The notes beneath the pieces were generated by a model. That model worked only from the letters and a program-made list of their open reading frames with translations. It was not told where the DNA came from and made no database searches. 64,000 bases of DNA, taken from positions 969,874 through 1,033,873 of the forward strand of contig JXTC01000063.1 in NCBI GenBank assembly GCA_002914845.1, written 5' to 3'. This document shows positions 52,710 through 64,000 of the stretch, piece after piece. Numbering within the stretch: position 1 is the stretch's first letter; each line of letters begins with the position of its first letter. The translations under genes and the position numbers were made by a program. Source of the DNA: Trema orientale. Its lineage: Eukaryota > Streptophyta > Magnoliopsida > Rosales > Cannabaceae.

Positions 52710-53664
52710 AGTGCTAGTACAATAAAGCTTTTATTCTCTACTGATAAAAAATACAATAATTTAATTTTCATTAGAATTCATTCCAATATATTTAATTGTA
52801 ACAATCAGATTAAAATCTAATGGTCAATATTTGTTTCTCTAAAGAGTAAAAAAAATCTGTGTCATATTCGTTAATTAAGTTATTATATATGGATTTCGAA
52901 CCCACACACATATATATATATATATATTCAATTTTACTCCACTCATATCCTCATATCTTTAAAAAAAAAAAAAATTAGTATATCACATTTTTAACCTTTA
53001 AGTTTTTATGTATTTATTTTAGGTGACTCTATTGCCACCCCTGTTTTTTCTTTCTCTACCCATCTTTTATGTAATCTTTATTATGAAAAAATATCCTTTT
53101 ATAAAATGACATCAATGTACACTTAAAGTAATAAATAATAATTTCTCTTTATTACCACACCTCTCCAACATACCCATAAAAAACTCATATAACTTTGAGA
53201 TCCAAATAAAAAAGAATAAATCTTATATATTAAATCCAATCATAATTGTAAATCATAATATTATTTTGGACATCACAAATCATTTCTCATTGATAATTCA
53301 TTTATAAATTGGGTGAATGTGTTTTAATTTTTTTCTTTTTTTTTTGGCAGCTCTTATCTTCTACTTTTCCTCAATCACTTTACTGACGAATTATTAATAT
53401 ATTTAAAAGTAAACAAAATAAAAAAACTAAAAGTCTAGACTTGGCATCCATAGGCCTTTTTTTTTTCCTTGAGCATAATGCTTTATAAAAATTTAGAAGA
53501 AGATTCGAGTTTAAAAAAAATAAAATAAAAAGAAGATTCATGTTCATTACATATGCAGTGGCTCATAAAAGACTATGTAATTTCAAATATTCATATTCAG
53601 TTATGTTGAGTCATGCCTTGCAGCAAAAATCATCTCTCATATTTTGAAGTTAACAAACATGTGA
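52710..53664. other. AT-rich intergenic DNA, no gene seen
   Basis: There is a (TA)n tract at about 52,911-52,925 and several poly-A runs. Nothing coding was recognised. Confidence 0.5.
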
Positions 53665-54929
53665 TTAAGAACTAATAATTTACTTGAGTGTGTAGCAAAT
53701 GAAATTGAAAGGATCACAAGACATTCAGGAAAGATTATGGAACAGAGCTTGAAGACAAAATTCAAGATTACAAGACCTAGACTAAGCAAGGGTATATATT
53801 TAGTTCTTATACTTGAATACTTGTTTACACATAATATGATCTTAATGGCTCAAATTTTTCATAAAATTGAAAGTTTTCTAAGCAAAACTGTCAAAAGCTA
53901 TTTGTCTCAATTAAAATAAGAAATTTATTTTAGACAAGCTTTTAAATTGATTTATGAATTTCTATAGTTCCTATATTACATAATAAATCAATTTATAAAG
54001 TCACATTTTAGAAATAATTGAAAAAGACTTGAAATAAAATTGAAAGATTACTCTCGGATAGATTCGGTCTACCGAAAACCTATTTTCGGTCTACCAATTC
54101 CCCTGCCTATTTTCAGCAAATTTTCAAATTCGACCGTTAGAACCGCACTACCAACGGCTAGTTTTTTTCGGTCGACCGAAAACACATTTTCGGTCTACCG
54201 AAAGTGACAGAATGTCTGTCTAACGGCTATAAACGGCTAGTTTTCATTCAAGTCTATATATAGAGGCTTTTCTAACACTTGAAACCATCTTTGAACATCC
54301 TTACATTGCTTATATCATACATTCAAAGTGTTCAAATCAATTTTTGTGAACCAAACTTTCAAATCCACTTTTTCACAAAAATCTATTGAGCCAAACTAGA
54401 TCATATCTTGTGTGTTCATCTATTCTCACTATGCCTACCTTGTATTATCTAAATTATTGTGAGAGACTCTAGTTGAGAGTATCAACAAAAACCCAAAATT
54501 ACGTTTGTGAGATGAGGTTGACACCGGATTCATAAACAATCCGGTTTAGGTGAGATTGGCACCGGAGTCTAAACAATCCGTGTTAGGCGTGATAGAGCCG
54601 GATTCAAGACTATTGTAAAGGCGTGAGTGAGCCTAAGGAGAAAGTACTTATTGTGTAAAAGGGGTGGTCAAGCCCATTCCCTTGATCAAATAGTGGATAG
54701 CTCAAAGCCGGTTGCCAAGAGCTGGGGACGTAGACAAACCTTTGTGTTTGTTGAACCTCGTAAAAATAGTGTTTGCATTTCTCTATCCTTATCTCTGTTT
54801 CATTTATATGCAATTAACCTATTTTTACTTGATTGTTTCATTTACTTGCATGATTTACGAAGAATTTTTAAAATAGTCTACAAAAGTTTTTAAAACCCAA
54901 TTCAAACCCCCTTTTGGGTTAGTTAGCCA
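53665..54929 (+). mobile_element. Solo LTR or LTR fragment of an old retrotransposon
   Basis: The plus strand has the layout of a long plant LTR. It has a U3-like part, a TATA-like site 'ctatatatagagg' at about 54,254, a U5-like part with 'gccggttgccaagagctggg' and 'tgttgaacctcgtaaaaata', and an end resembling 'cccccttttgggttagttag'. No second LTR or coding part lies nearby. Borders are approximate, no target duplication was found, and the superfamily cannot be set from an LTR alone. It is a fossil. Confidence 0.6.
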
Positions 54930-57900
54930 TGGACTTACAAGTTATTTTCTTTATTTAGACATGAACTGGGAATGGGGACGAAATCAACAATAGTGGAAAA
55001 GAAAGCAAAAGGTGGGGTTTCAAAATGATGAGTAAGGAATTAATTAATGCGAGAAAAGAAATTTTGATTGGTGGGTAATTTCAGAATTAATAAAATTTAA
55101 GAGGTGTAGGAAAGAAAATCCTAAAATTTTAATATTTCTCAAAGAATTCATTTAGATGAAGGGTTCGAAGAGAACGAATGCTGGTGACAATAGAGCCTTC
55201 CATTTATTTTTTATATTTTAAAGACTATCTAGTATGTTGTGCTATTTTTATTTGATGCTTATGTCAATTATATAAGAAAACAACTATGGTTATTGGGTTT
55301 GATTATCTTAAATTTTTCTAACTTCGTTATTTTTAGTGGATAATTGTGATTTTTTCCACTATCTATTAGTTAATCATTGCACCGTCTCTACGTCTAAAAA
55401 AATGGATAATAGGGCAAGTATGGTATTAGAGTTAACCGGCGAGGATGGAAATGGGATAATTTAAAACCGTTTCTTGTTGATATTCATATTCCTCACAAAG
55501 AGGAGTATAAATTAATTAAATCAAGATATATGTACGGACTGCGTCAACCTTTCTTCCCCTCCCCCTTCCATATAGACTATATTTTGAACTAAGCACAGGG
55601 GTTTTGACGCATTTATTCTTTTTTGTATCAGGGCAGTTTAAAGAAATTGTTAATTATATTTTATCCATAGGTATAGCTTTTATCACGGGGTTGAGCTTGT
55701 ATTTTTAGGAATTATTAACTTCATATGTGGCATATTTACTTAAGATCAATAGAGATCATTTGTCCCCGACGAAAACAATTTTATACCTAGATATTTTACA
55801 AATAAGGGTGGTTTAGTAAGTTCGATATATATCATGGGAAAATTGACGTAGATACTAGACTACAATTACTTTTTTAAGAGTATTTTGAAAGATAATTTTT
55901 CTAGAAGTATTACAATGTTGTGTGATAAGTGTTACATTATTTGTTACCATTGCTATGTTCTAAAAAATTATAATTTTATATTTACTGATAGTGTAATATT
56001 TGTCAAATAATACTGTGATATTTCTAGAAAAATCGATTTTCAAAACATTATTTTAAAAGTAATTTTAGTCAAAAGGAGCCCTACTCAGGTCCATTTTCCT
56101 ACATTTTTAGCATGTTTACCAATCCATAACAAAAAGAATAGTAAAAATAAACGGTATAAAGAGGAATGAAGAGAAATCAAAGTTTGAGTTATTCGTTCAC
56201 AATTTAACTAACTATGTAAATAACTAACCAAAACTTGTTCCTAAATATGTAAATAAATACATAAATGAAAGGAAAAAGGAGACACATTCCATATTTCTTT
56301 TCCGATTGTGGTTCTGATTCATACAAATTAGTAAGTATGGTTAATAATTCTTATTCTTGGTGCAAGAAAATACATCAGTACATTCTTAATGATGCTTACT
56401 CCTATTCATAAAAGTTAAATAGAAAAGCTGTTGAAGGTAAAATTCGTTCGACTCATTTTATAGCATGTATGTGACCTATTGAGGTATTTATATTTTTATG
56501 GGTCCTGTATTTCAGAAAAAAGATAACTATTATTCGTGATTATCAAGATATTTATATTTCAAATCAAGTATTATCTAGAAAATATCCTATTATGACCAGG
56601 TTATCCAAAGATAATTTTATTAATTATCTCATTATTAGAGTTTTCTATTTATTAAACACATCTTATTTTCCTATAAATACATAGTATTCTTATTCATTCT
56701 GGATCTTCTATTCTATTCTCTCCATATTTTCTACAGAATCTTTGGTAATTTTTCACTCTTTAAATCAGAATTCAGCTCTCATGAGCACCCCCAATAAAAT
56801 TAACCTGTTTTTTTTTTTTTTTTCTAGCTCTCATGAGCACTCCTAATAAAATTAATTTTTTCTTTTTTTTTTCTAGATGCAAGATTACAAGTGATCATGG
56901 ATCCTATTCAAATTTAATTATAAATCTTATTGTTTACACAAATTTATAGAAATAATGATTCACTTTTTCATCTTTTTTATTCTCACTCATTTTTCCTTCA
57001 ATTTATTTTGATTACAATTACGAAATAATTTTTCTTAAATTAATCGTCAAAAACATACAATAGTGAATAATTAACAATTTCGTCGCCATTGACATGTTGC
57101 TAGTGGGATCACTCTCTTTGCATTAAATATGTTGGAAAATGGAATTTAGTTCCATTTACAATTATGACGGTATGTTAATGACAAACAAAAGATGTAGTCA
57201 AACCTTAAAAAAAATATATCACGTGGAAGATACTGTAAATTTCTCAGTCTATTATCATTGGTCTTTCACAAGTTAATTTCTATCATAGTGTTTGAGCAAA
57301 TAATTTTTTTGTTTTTATTTTTGTTAGATTATCCAAATGGTCCTCAAGGATTGTGATACAGGCAGCAAATGTCAAAAAAAGAAAAAAGAAAAAAAAATAG
57401 AGGGAAAAACCACTTGGAGTTGAATAATTTTGATGGTGAAACGCACTCCAGAAAATCCCTATTTCGTTCTTAAACAATTTTGGATATGAGAAAGACAGTT
57501 GTTCTTATTTTGAGTCAGATACTTGGGATAATACTACTAGAATGACAAACAAAACATAATAAGGTTGTTTCATAGTTAGTGATCCTTATTCTCATTAATT
57601 CATATCTGCATTTCCAAATGTTACACAATTATTGTTAATTGTTATTATTTTTTTTTTTTTAAAAAAAGAAAAAGTCTATATAAATGTGAATTAGTATCTA
57701 TTTCTAATGCATTGTGCTAAAAGGCTATACACGTCGAACCCACTTGGGGTTTGGGGTGATACCGTGATGGTGAGAGCCCACTTGAGAAAATCCCCAATTT
57801 CATGCCTTAAAGAATAAATTTGGCTTTTCCCAAGCTTCCCAATGGACGAGTAGTCGACCTCGACCCTTATACAAGAACACCAAAAAGAACGATTGAAGAA

Positions 57901-58087
57901 AAAAAAAAATTAATAAAGAACACAACATATTCTTGTGGGCACTCATTAGTCATTATAGATTTGCACTTTAGGTAAAATACCCTGTTGCAGAAGACGACAA
58001 AATGATCTTTGGTGTATGCGAGAGGCCGTTATCATACATCTATATAATGTTCATGTACATTAGTGTATAGCAAAGACAAATCGATAT
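54930..58087. other. AT-rich intergenic DNA, no gene seen
   Basis: A short duplication 'agctctcatgagcac' occurs at about 56,775 and 56,825. No gene or RNA was recognised. Confidence 0.5.
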
Positions 58088-58446
58088 GGGCCGTTTGTTT
58101 CAACTATTCCATTTTATTGGAATGGAAAATCTATTTGAATAGGTGTTTATTTCAACAATTCTAATTTTTTCATTTAAATGGTCTTTTGGAATGGGTGTTT
58201 GTTTCAACAATTCAGTTTTTCTATTCAAATGGTTCATCAGTCACATCAACTATTTGAATGGATTTTTGTGTCTTGAATGAGAATGAAGAGGAAGAGGTGT
58301 TTTTGAATGGTCCATTCCAATGCTCTCATTCTAATTACAACACATTCCACTATTTTTTTCATTCAAATGTCTCCCATTCCAATTATAACACATTCTATAA
58401 TTTTCATTCAAATACACACATTCAAATAGGCGAACCAAACGTGCCC
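58088..58446. mobile_element. MITE of about 360 bp, copy 1
   Basis: The left end is 'gggccgtttgtttcaac' and the right end, read on the other strand, 'agggcacgtttggttcgcc'. Inside are paired direct repeats ('tcaacaattc', 'attctaattacaacacattc'). It shares its full layout with the copy at about 63,220-63,595. It is non-coding. Confidence 0.75.
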
Positions 58447-60837
58447 TATATGTTTTCATAATCTTCTCCCAACACGTAATAAATAATGGTCATTTTCAAT
58501 GGCACTCATTAGGCACGTTGTCACTTGTCACTGCCACCAATCCTAGGTCATAATGTAATTTCGTAGCCATCCTCAATGATGTCGTTTTCGTTATCTTCTG
58601 AATTATTGGCTTTGTAGAAAAGAAAGCATCCTTGCTTGCTGTGACTCTGTGACACGATGATGATGTATGACGATAAAACCAGCAATTGACCTTGTCTGTA
58701 TTCTACTGGAAATCATTTTGAGAATAGGCGTGTGTTTGAGGACATTATTGACTATTTTTAACTTTTTGCTATACGAAGTGTAAGGTCTCAAAGCAAATTT
58801 TCTTTTCCTAATCACACTCTGATCTTTAAATTATTATCAACATATCTTAAAGTCTTGGCAACAATTTTATGAGTGGAGTTCTATATCCTCTCTTTCATCT
58901 CAATATTTGACAATGAATTTTATTAAAATATCTCATATTTTATTAAGATTAACAAAACAAAATATAATAAACAAATTAAACAATGAGATAATAAGGAAAA
59001 AAAAAAAAGTGCTACGGGCACTCCTCATTTTATTTATATCATTCCATGATATTCTAATATTGAAAAATACCCCCTATATAAAAATATTGAGGAAGACCGA
59101 AGACCATAAATAACAAAGTCAGAATGGAAAATTAAGTGCTACTAGCACACCTCATTATCCTAATATCTTTCCATGATATCCTACCATTGAAAAATATCTC
59201 CGTCTAAAAATAATATTATGTAGACTGAGGAAGACCAAAGTGCCTACAAACTGCTTTTGAAGACCTTAATACCTTAATAATTGGTAAGACTTATTAAGGC
59301 ATTCAATTTTAACTCTTTCTTAAAACATATGATAAAAAAATGGATAAAATATATAAATTATTTACAAAACTAGAACTATTATTTATTAAAAATTTCGAAA
59401 TTTCAAATCTGTCCACGCCTCCCCAGAACTCACCTCAGTCGAACACATTTGAACATGGTTGAATTCAATTGAACACCGAGATCAAACAGTCGAACAGCCC
59501 AATCAAACATGGTCGAACAAACACGGTCGAGAATGGTAGACTTGGTCAATGCTCGACTTTGTCAAGTACAATCAATTATGGTCGATTGCAATGCTGGTGC
59601 TAGTGGAGTGTTGTGTTTTAGTAATTATTAGGGACTTTAAATCTAACTGATTTTAGACTGTGAAATTGGATTGACATGAAAGTTAGTTTTCATAAAATTT
59701 ATTTGATAAATCTTTTTTCCCCCCCCCCCCCCCCCCCTTTCATAATGAAGGTATTAGTAGACCTCAAATGTAAATCGCCCGAGAATATTCATCTAAGATA
59801 AGGACAATATTCAATAAAACTTCTTATCGAGAGATTTTTATCGAGTCATAAGTTAAATTAACAATGAAAAAATACAAGTACAAAAGCTTCCATCGGTGTG
59901 TACTCTTTTAATTTCGAATCACTTGAGTCAAAATAATTGTTCTGTCTTATCTTTCTTTAATTTTTAGTTCATAAATTCAGAAAAATCTCTTTTTGAGGGA
60001 GAGGAAGCGACCTTTCTCTTAAGAAAAAGACAACGAAATAAAATAAAAATCAGAAAAAGGGAAAGGGTTTTAGGATGAGACTCGGAATAGTTTTTGCGTT
60101 TTAATCATTGACCAGTGAAAGACAAAAATTCTCAATGATGACGTAGTGTTATTCAGAAACCTTCACCACTAGAGTAATCTTATTTTGCGATTTAAAAAAG
60201 AAAAAAAAAAATTCAAACGTATACTTACGTAGTTACAAGTTACATGACGATACGATAGAGTTGACCAGCCAAATAAGGAAGAAAAACCACCCCAAGTATA
60301 CGAAAGAGGAGGAAAGATTTTCCTATCCAAAAGATTCTTATAAAAATTACAAGAGTACAGTGAATTAAGGCATCATTTCTCAATGACTGAATCAGAACAA
60401 GGAACCAAAAACCAGGATATCCTCAGCTCACCACTATTTTCCTAGATTCTCTTCTTTGTACTTTCTAGCTTGATCCTAATAAATCAAAGTCATTCTGGTT
60501 TAATTGACTTTCTTACCAATTTTGGTACCACAAATTTGATACCAGATTCTCTAAGTAACATCAACATAGTAGATTCTCTGCCAACTTGGTACTCCAAAAC
60601 TGTAATTTTCCCTCACTTTCAAGCCATAATGAAGATAGTTTGTCTCCCCACTCGGAGACTTTCTTAAAGACACTTTTCTTTTTCCTCCCTTAGGAGAGAG
60701 AGAAACAAGTATAGACTTTTAGCCCACATGCTAAGAAAATGACACACATGTGGTAGAAAATTAAATCCCATAACAACCAAAGCTACAAACTAGGAAACAA
60801 AAACATATATGATATATGTGNAAATTTTTATTTTTAT
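58447..60837. other. AT-rich intergenic DNA, no gene seen
   Basis: It holds a C-run at about 59,720-59,739, an irregular 'gtcgaaca' repeat at about 59,440-59,590, and one unresolved base at 60,821. Two similar phrases of about 90 bp ('gctacgggcactcctcat' near 59,013 and 'gctactagcacacctcat' near 59,137) suggest an old tandem duplication. Confidence 0.5.
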
Positions 60838-60950
60838 TATTATTTTTTTCAACTATTCAAATTATGATAGCCGTTAGATCAATGATCCAACGGCTAAAAA
60901 GAAATACATATGAATAGATAAAAAAAAATATCTACCTATATATATTGTCA
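60838..60950. mobile_element. Partial copy of the small MITE found at 51.8 kb
   Basis: It contains 'gccgttagatca' and 'tgatccaacggctaaaaa', followed by degenerate 'tacctac' and 'ataggta' words as in the element at 51,828-52,094. The core is a near-palindrome. An unresolved base lies just to the left. Confidence 0.4.
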
Positions 60951-62109
60951 CGCAGACCAAGATATCAATTAATTTCCCTCAAGTAAGCAATAAAAATCAA
61001 GTAAATTCTCAGATAGCACCATATGGAACTAAAAAAGATATTCATTCGACGGGTCTATATCAATTTCAGGCTAACAAAATAAATTATACATATAGATTGT
61101 GGATGTACGTATGGATGAATATACAAACTAGCCACTTTACACCATTAAACTAATATAGACACATAATTTCAGGCAGCAAAGGACACAATAGCATATAATA
61201 TAAATTAATCAAGTACCCCTTCCTAAGAATCACAAAATGTTATTAAAAAATTTTTAAAAAAAGTTAGCCATTCATCTGATGTATTCAACTTCAAAGAGAT
61301 TTGATTTAAAAAAAACCTTCAAAGAGAAAAGTACCTTGTAATTTTTCTAAAGGGCATCAAAGCCACTAATAGGCCATAGCTTTTGCGGACAACAAGGGGT
61401 GATAAAACTAATAATCATTAATTTCTCTTAAAGAAAAGAAAAGCACTTTAGCATTTTCGCAATTTGAATTAGTTAAATTATTAATATTATGTATATTTTT
61501 TTCTTTTTTTTTTTGGAAAAAAGAAAAGCTTTACCAAATACCCACCAAAAAGAATAAAAGAAACTAAGAAGTAAAATTGGTATAAGCTTTTTAAAGTTTA
61601 ATACTGAAAGATAAGCAGCTATACCTATATTTGGTAAATGAAAATACTAGATCCAGCAATTAGCAATATAATCTTATATCTTAAGCTATAATGCTATATA
61701 GCAATTAGCAACTACAAAAAAATGCACAAACCTTGACTAGAAATACCATTCTAGCCACAAAATAATGTCAAGAAAGAAAAAAAAAACTAAAATCAAACAT
61801 CATAACAGGTTACAGGAAAAATAAGTGCATACACACAGAGTCAATTGAGTAAACCAAAACGTTGCCGTTTGATTGAGAAATCGCACAAAATTCAACTATA
61901 CCCAAATACAGAGTCAACGTTTACCGGAAACATAAACCCAAGATTTAAATGACAAAGAAAAGTAAAAGAAATCAAAAAATAGTGCCTATTGATTTCACCT
62001 TCCTAGCAATTTAGACTTTTTTTCTCATTTCAAAATTAGTCAAAACGTTTGTTCATTTTTCTAGCCAATATTTCTCAAAAAAAAAAAAGAAAAAAGAAAA
62101 AAAGGGAGA
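60951..62109. other. Intergenic DNA downstream of MIR162
   Basis: The DNA is AT-rich. On the minus strand this is the 3' side of the primary MIR162 transcript, whose end I could not place. Confidence 0.45.
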
Positions 62110-62222
62110 GAGAGTGAGCGCTGGATGCAGAGGTTTATCGACCGATTCATGTTTTGTGGTATTTTTGTCACAAAAAATCTCAGGAAGAGATCGATGAACC
62201 GCTGCCTCCAGTGACTTCCCCC
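62110..62222 (-). ncRNA. MIR162: MIR162 precursor (microRNA targeting DCL1)
   Basis: The minus strand folds into the classic MIR162 hairpin. The 3' arm at 62,121-62,141 is the 21-nt mature miR162 (begins TCGATAAACC, ends TGCATCCAG). The 5' arm at 62,189-62,210 is its partner strand (begins TGGAGGCAGCGG, ends TCATCGATC). Pairing extends past both into 'gaagtcac' and 'gcgctcac', the lower stem seen in Arabidopsis MIR162. The loop is about 47 bases. In plants miR162 guides cleavage of DICER-LIKE1 mRNA, a feedback on all microRNA production. The arms are intact, so it should be processed. The upstream side (higher coordinates) has a TATA-like site and a GA-rich leader. Confidence 0.96.
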
Positions 62223-62489
62223 ATACCTATCTATATTATACACAAATTTATACCCAAACCAAAATTCAAAAAAAAAAAAAAAAGAGTATAATATATATAT
62301 AAAAAAAAAAAAAACAAAAATCATTAGCTTATCATTTCTTCACAACACAAAAATAAATAAATAATGCAAAAAAAGTAATAATAATAAAAATAACAGAAGC
62401 AAGAAATCACATGCCAGCTTCAAGATCCAGCCAGCTTTTGAGTTCCAACGATGTTGATTTCCATAACTACACAGATCTGATTTCCAACA

Positions 62490-62760
62490 AAAAAAAAAAA
62501 AGAGAGAGAGAGAGAGAAATTACAGGCACCAAAGAAACATTCATATATATGTATATATAGGAAGATATATACACATATTTATAGAGAGAGAAAGAGAAAG
62601 AAAAGACGGAACCAGGAATCCGACGAAGGGGATCACCATTCTCCCTCAACTGCTGTACTTTTCTCTCTCTTCCCCTCTCCCTCTCTCTCTCTCTCTATTT
62701 CTACTCTCTGGCTTTTGTTTAGGAGAGAGGCCCAGAGGAAGCTGATGAGTCACAGACCCA
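62490..62760 (-). promoter_or_regulatory. Candidate promoter of MIR162
   Basis: On the minus strand, 'ctataaatatgtg' at about 62,573-62,585 is the best TATA box. Just upstream are long GA-rich tracts (about 62,660-62,697), the kind bound by BPC/GAGA factors. Further upstream the DNA turns GC-rich, with an ACGT core 'gccacgtgtcagg' at about 62,930. The primary transcript would start near 62,540-62,555. This is inference from motif and position only. Confidence 0.45.
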
Positions 62761-63219
62761 TGGCTTGGAGCTTTTTGAGTCTCGTTATTCGAAATTACTG
62801 GTTTGTCCCTGGGTCCTGACCCAAATTGACCAGAGAGTTGGGGATTATTATTGCTGTCCTCCGATTCGCTTCGAGTGGGGCCCGGACGAGCAAGAACATG
62901 CCGCGCGGCGACAGCTACGATGCGGAGTACGCCACGTGTCAGGAGGTGATTAGTTGGTTTCGCTGGTGATTCAGTACGTCGTGTGACGGCAGTATCGCTC
63001 TCTTTCCATGATAATAATAGTAGTTTTGAGCTGTAAAGTCGGCTGAGCCTAATTTATTGGTATTAAAAATAGACATATAGATAGATAGTACCACTAGTGT
63101 AGGCACCACTCTAACTAATGAGTAATCATAGACCTCTAGGGGCATTGAGTACCCTATTCAATCTCAATGCCTTTAGTCTTCAGATAAAAGTTTTTAGTAT
63201 AGTAATGCATGGTTCAAGA

Positions 63220-63595
63220 TTCTATTCTATTTAAACGAAAAATTTATTAGAACGAATTTTTGTTTTAATAATTTCAGTTTTTTTTATTCAAATGATTTTT
63301 TAAAATTAGTGTTCGTTTTAATAATTCGATTTTTTTATTCAAATAGTCAATCAGTCACATCAATTATTGGAATGACTTTTTTGTTTCTTGGAATAAGAAT
63401 GAAACTTAGGAGGTATTTTTAAATGATCTATTTTAATTTCTCTCATTCTAATTACAACTCATTCCACTTTATTTCACTTCAAATATCTCTTATTCTAATT
63501 ATTATTCCACTTCAAATGTCTCTCATTCTAATTATAACTCATTCTACAATTTTCATTTAATTACACTCATTGAAATGGGTGAACCAAATAGGGCC
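63220..63595. mobile_element. MITE of about 370 bp, copy 2
   Basis: It has the same layout and word order as 58,088-58,446: 'atcagtcacatcaa', 'attctaattacaac', 'aattttcatt' and a right end 'gaaccaaatagggcc'. It is more worn at the left end and has one extra internal repeat unit. It lies on the far side of MIR162. Confidence 0.68.
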
Positions 63596-64000
63596 TAAAT
63601 ATTTTTATAATCTAGATTTTGTAAAGAGAGAAAAGTCTAGACGGAGAGCTTCTCTCTCTAAAATTTGGAGACTTTTCCCTGTCTCTGCCAGCCACTAACC
63701 TCCTCCACTAGTAGGTTATGCCCTTACAGGGAGGGGGCTCATTTCTCTCTCGTGTATAAGTTTTCTTTTTTCTACATTTGTTCTGTTTTTAGTTTTTTTT
63801 TATTCCTTCATTTTTGTAAAGATTGATGTCCACCTAAATCTAGATTTATAATAATTTTTGTACACTCAGATATAAATTTGTAGTATTTTGGGTTATTTTT
63901 TATATTTTCTTGTGTACATACAGATCTATATCTTGGGTTTTTTTAGTTCTGTTTCTAGAGTTTGTTTTTTTTTTTTGTGTGTCTTTTTTAATTTTCTTTT
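63596..64000. other. Pyrimidine-rich DNA at the window end
   Basis: The strand is T- and C-rich with phrases like 'ctctctctaaaatttggaga' and repeated 'agatctatat'. This might be the leader of a gene beyond the window or part of a repeat. No coding region was seen. Confidence 0.35.

Noticed and set aside
62765-62953. Plus-strand 62-codon GC-rich frame upstream of MIR162
   Set aside because: No family resemblance, and it lies in the likely MIR162 promoter; the GC content explains the open frame.

Overview
The window is nuclear DNA from a eudicot, probably a rosid or other broad-leaved plant. The evidence is spliced plant genes with GT-AG introns, a chloroplast gene, a class III peroxidase, a CC-NBS-LRR gene, an AP2/ERF gene and the microRNA precursor MIR162, set in very AT-rich intergenic DNA full of small transposons. 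I could not name the species. All exon borders below were read by eye from splice sites, reading phase and family homology.

Layout. 1-5.5 kb holds repeats, including a direct repeat and a Mutator-like foldback element. 5.6-16.0 kb, minus strand, is a 13-exon peroxisomal acyl-activating enzyme (AAE17/18 type); its 3.6 kb intron 8 carries a ~3.1 kb element with arms of about 1.2 kb in inverted orientation. 16-24 kb is AT-rich intergenic DNA with a long-TIR element, a hAT element with a perfect 8-bp target duplication and a possible decayed transcript. 24.1-26.8 kb, minus strand, is a 4-exon peroxidase of the PER48 type. 26.9-33.4 kb holds MITEs, fresh tandem duplications, an unidentified decayed plus-strand gene-like region and a 107-bp tandem array that runs into a 222-base assembly gap. 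33.4-37.2 kb is an old broken Ty1/copia element. 38.2-40.6 kb, minus strand, is the thylakoid calcium-sensing receptor CAS (6 exons). 41.8-44.5 kb, minus strand, is an intronless CC-NBS-LRR resistance gene. 48.7-49.4 kb, plus strand, is an intronless ERF transcription factor. 50-62 kb is AT-rich and contains MITEs, a hAT element with a nested insertion, and an old LTR. 62.1-62.2 kb, minus strand, is MIR162, which makes the microRNA that targets DCL1 mRNA. A MITE family occurs on both sides of it.

The genes do not form a pathway. The notable point of arrangement is that AAE17, CAS and MIR162 lie in this order on one strand. From memory, Arabidopsis has AAE17, CAS and MIR162B side by side on chromosome 5 (At5g23050, At5g23060, At5g23065). 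The window therefore looks like an ancient conserved block opened up by transposons, a peroxidase, an NLR and an ERF. I found no clearly new biological system. The best candidates for a second look are this synteny, the giant intronic inverted repeat, a Mutator-like element that may carry a captured exon, and the oppositely oriented MITE pair at 26.9 and 29.0 kb.
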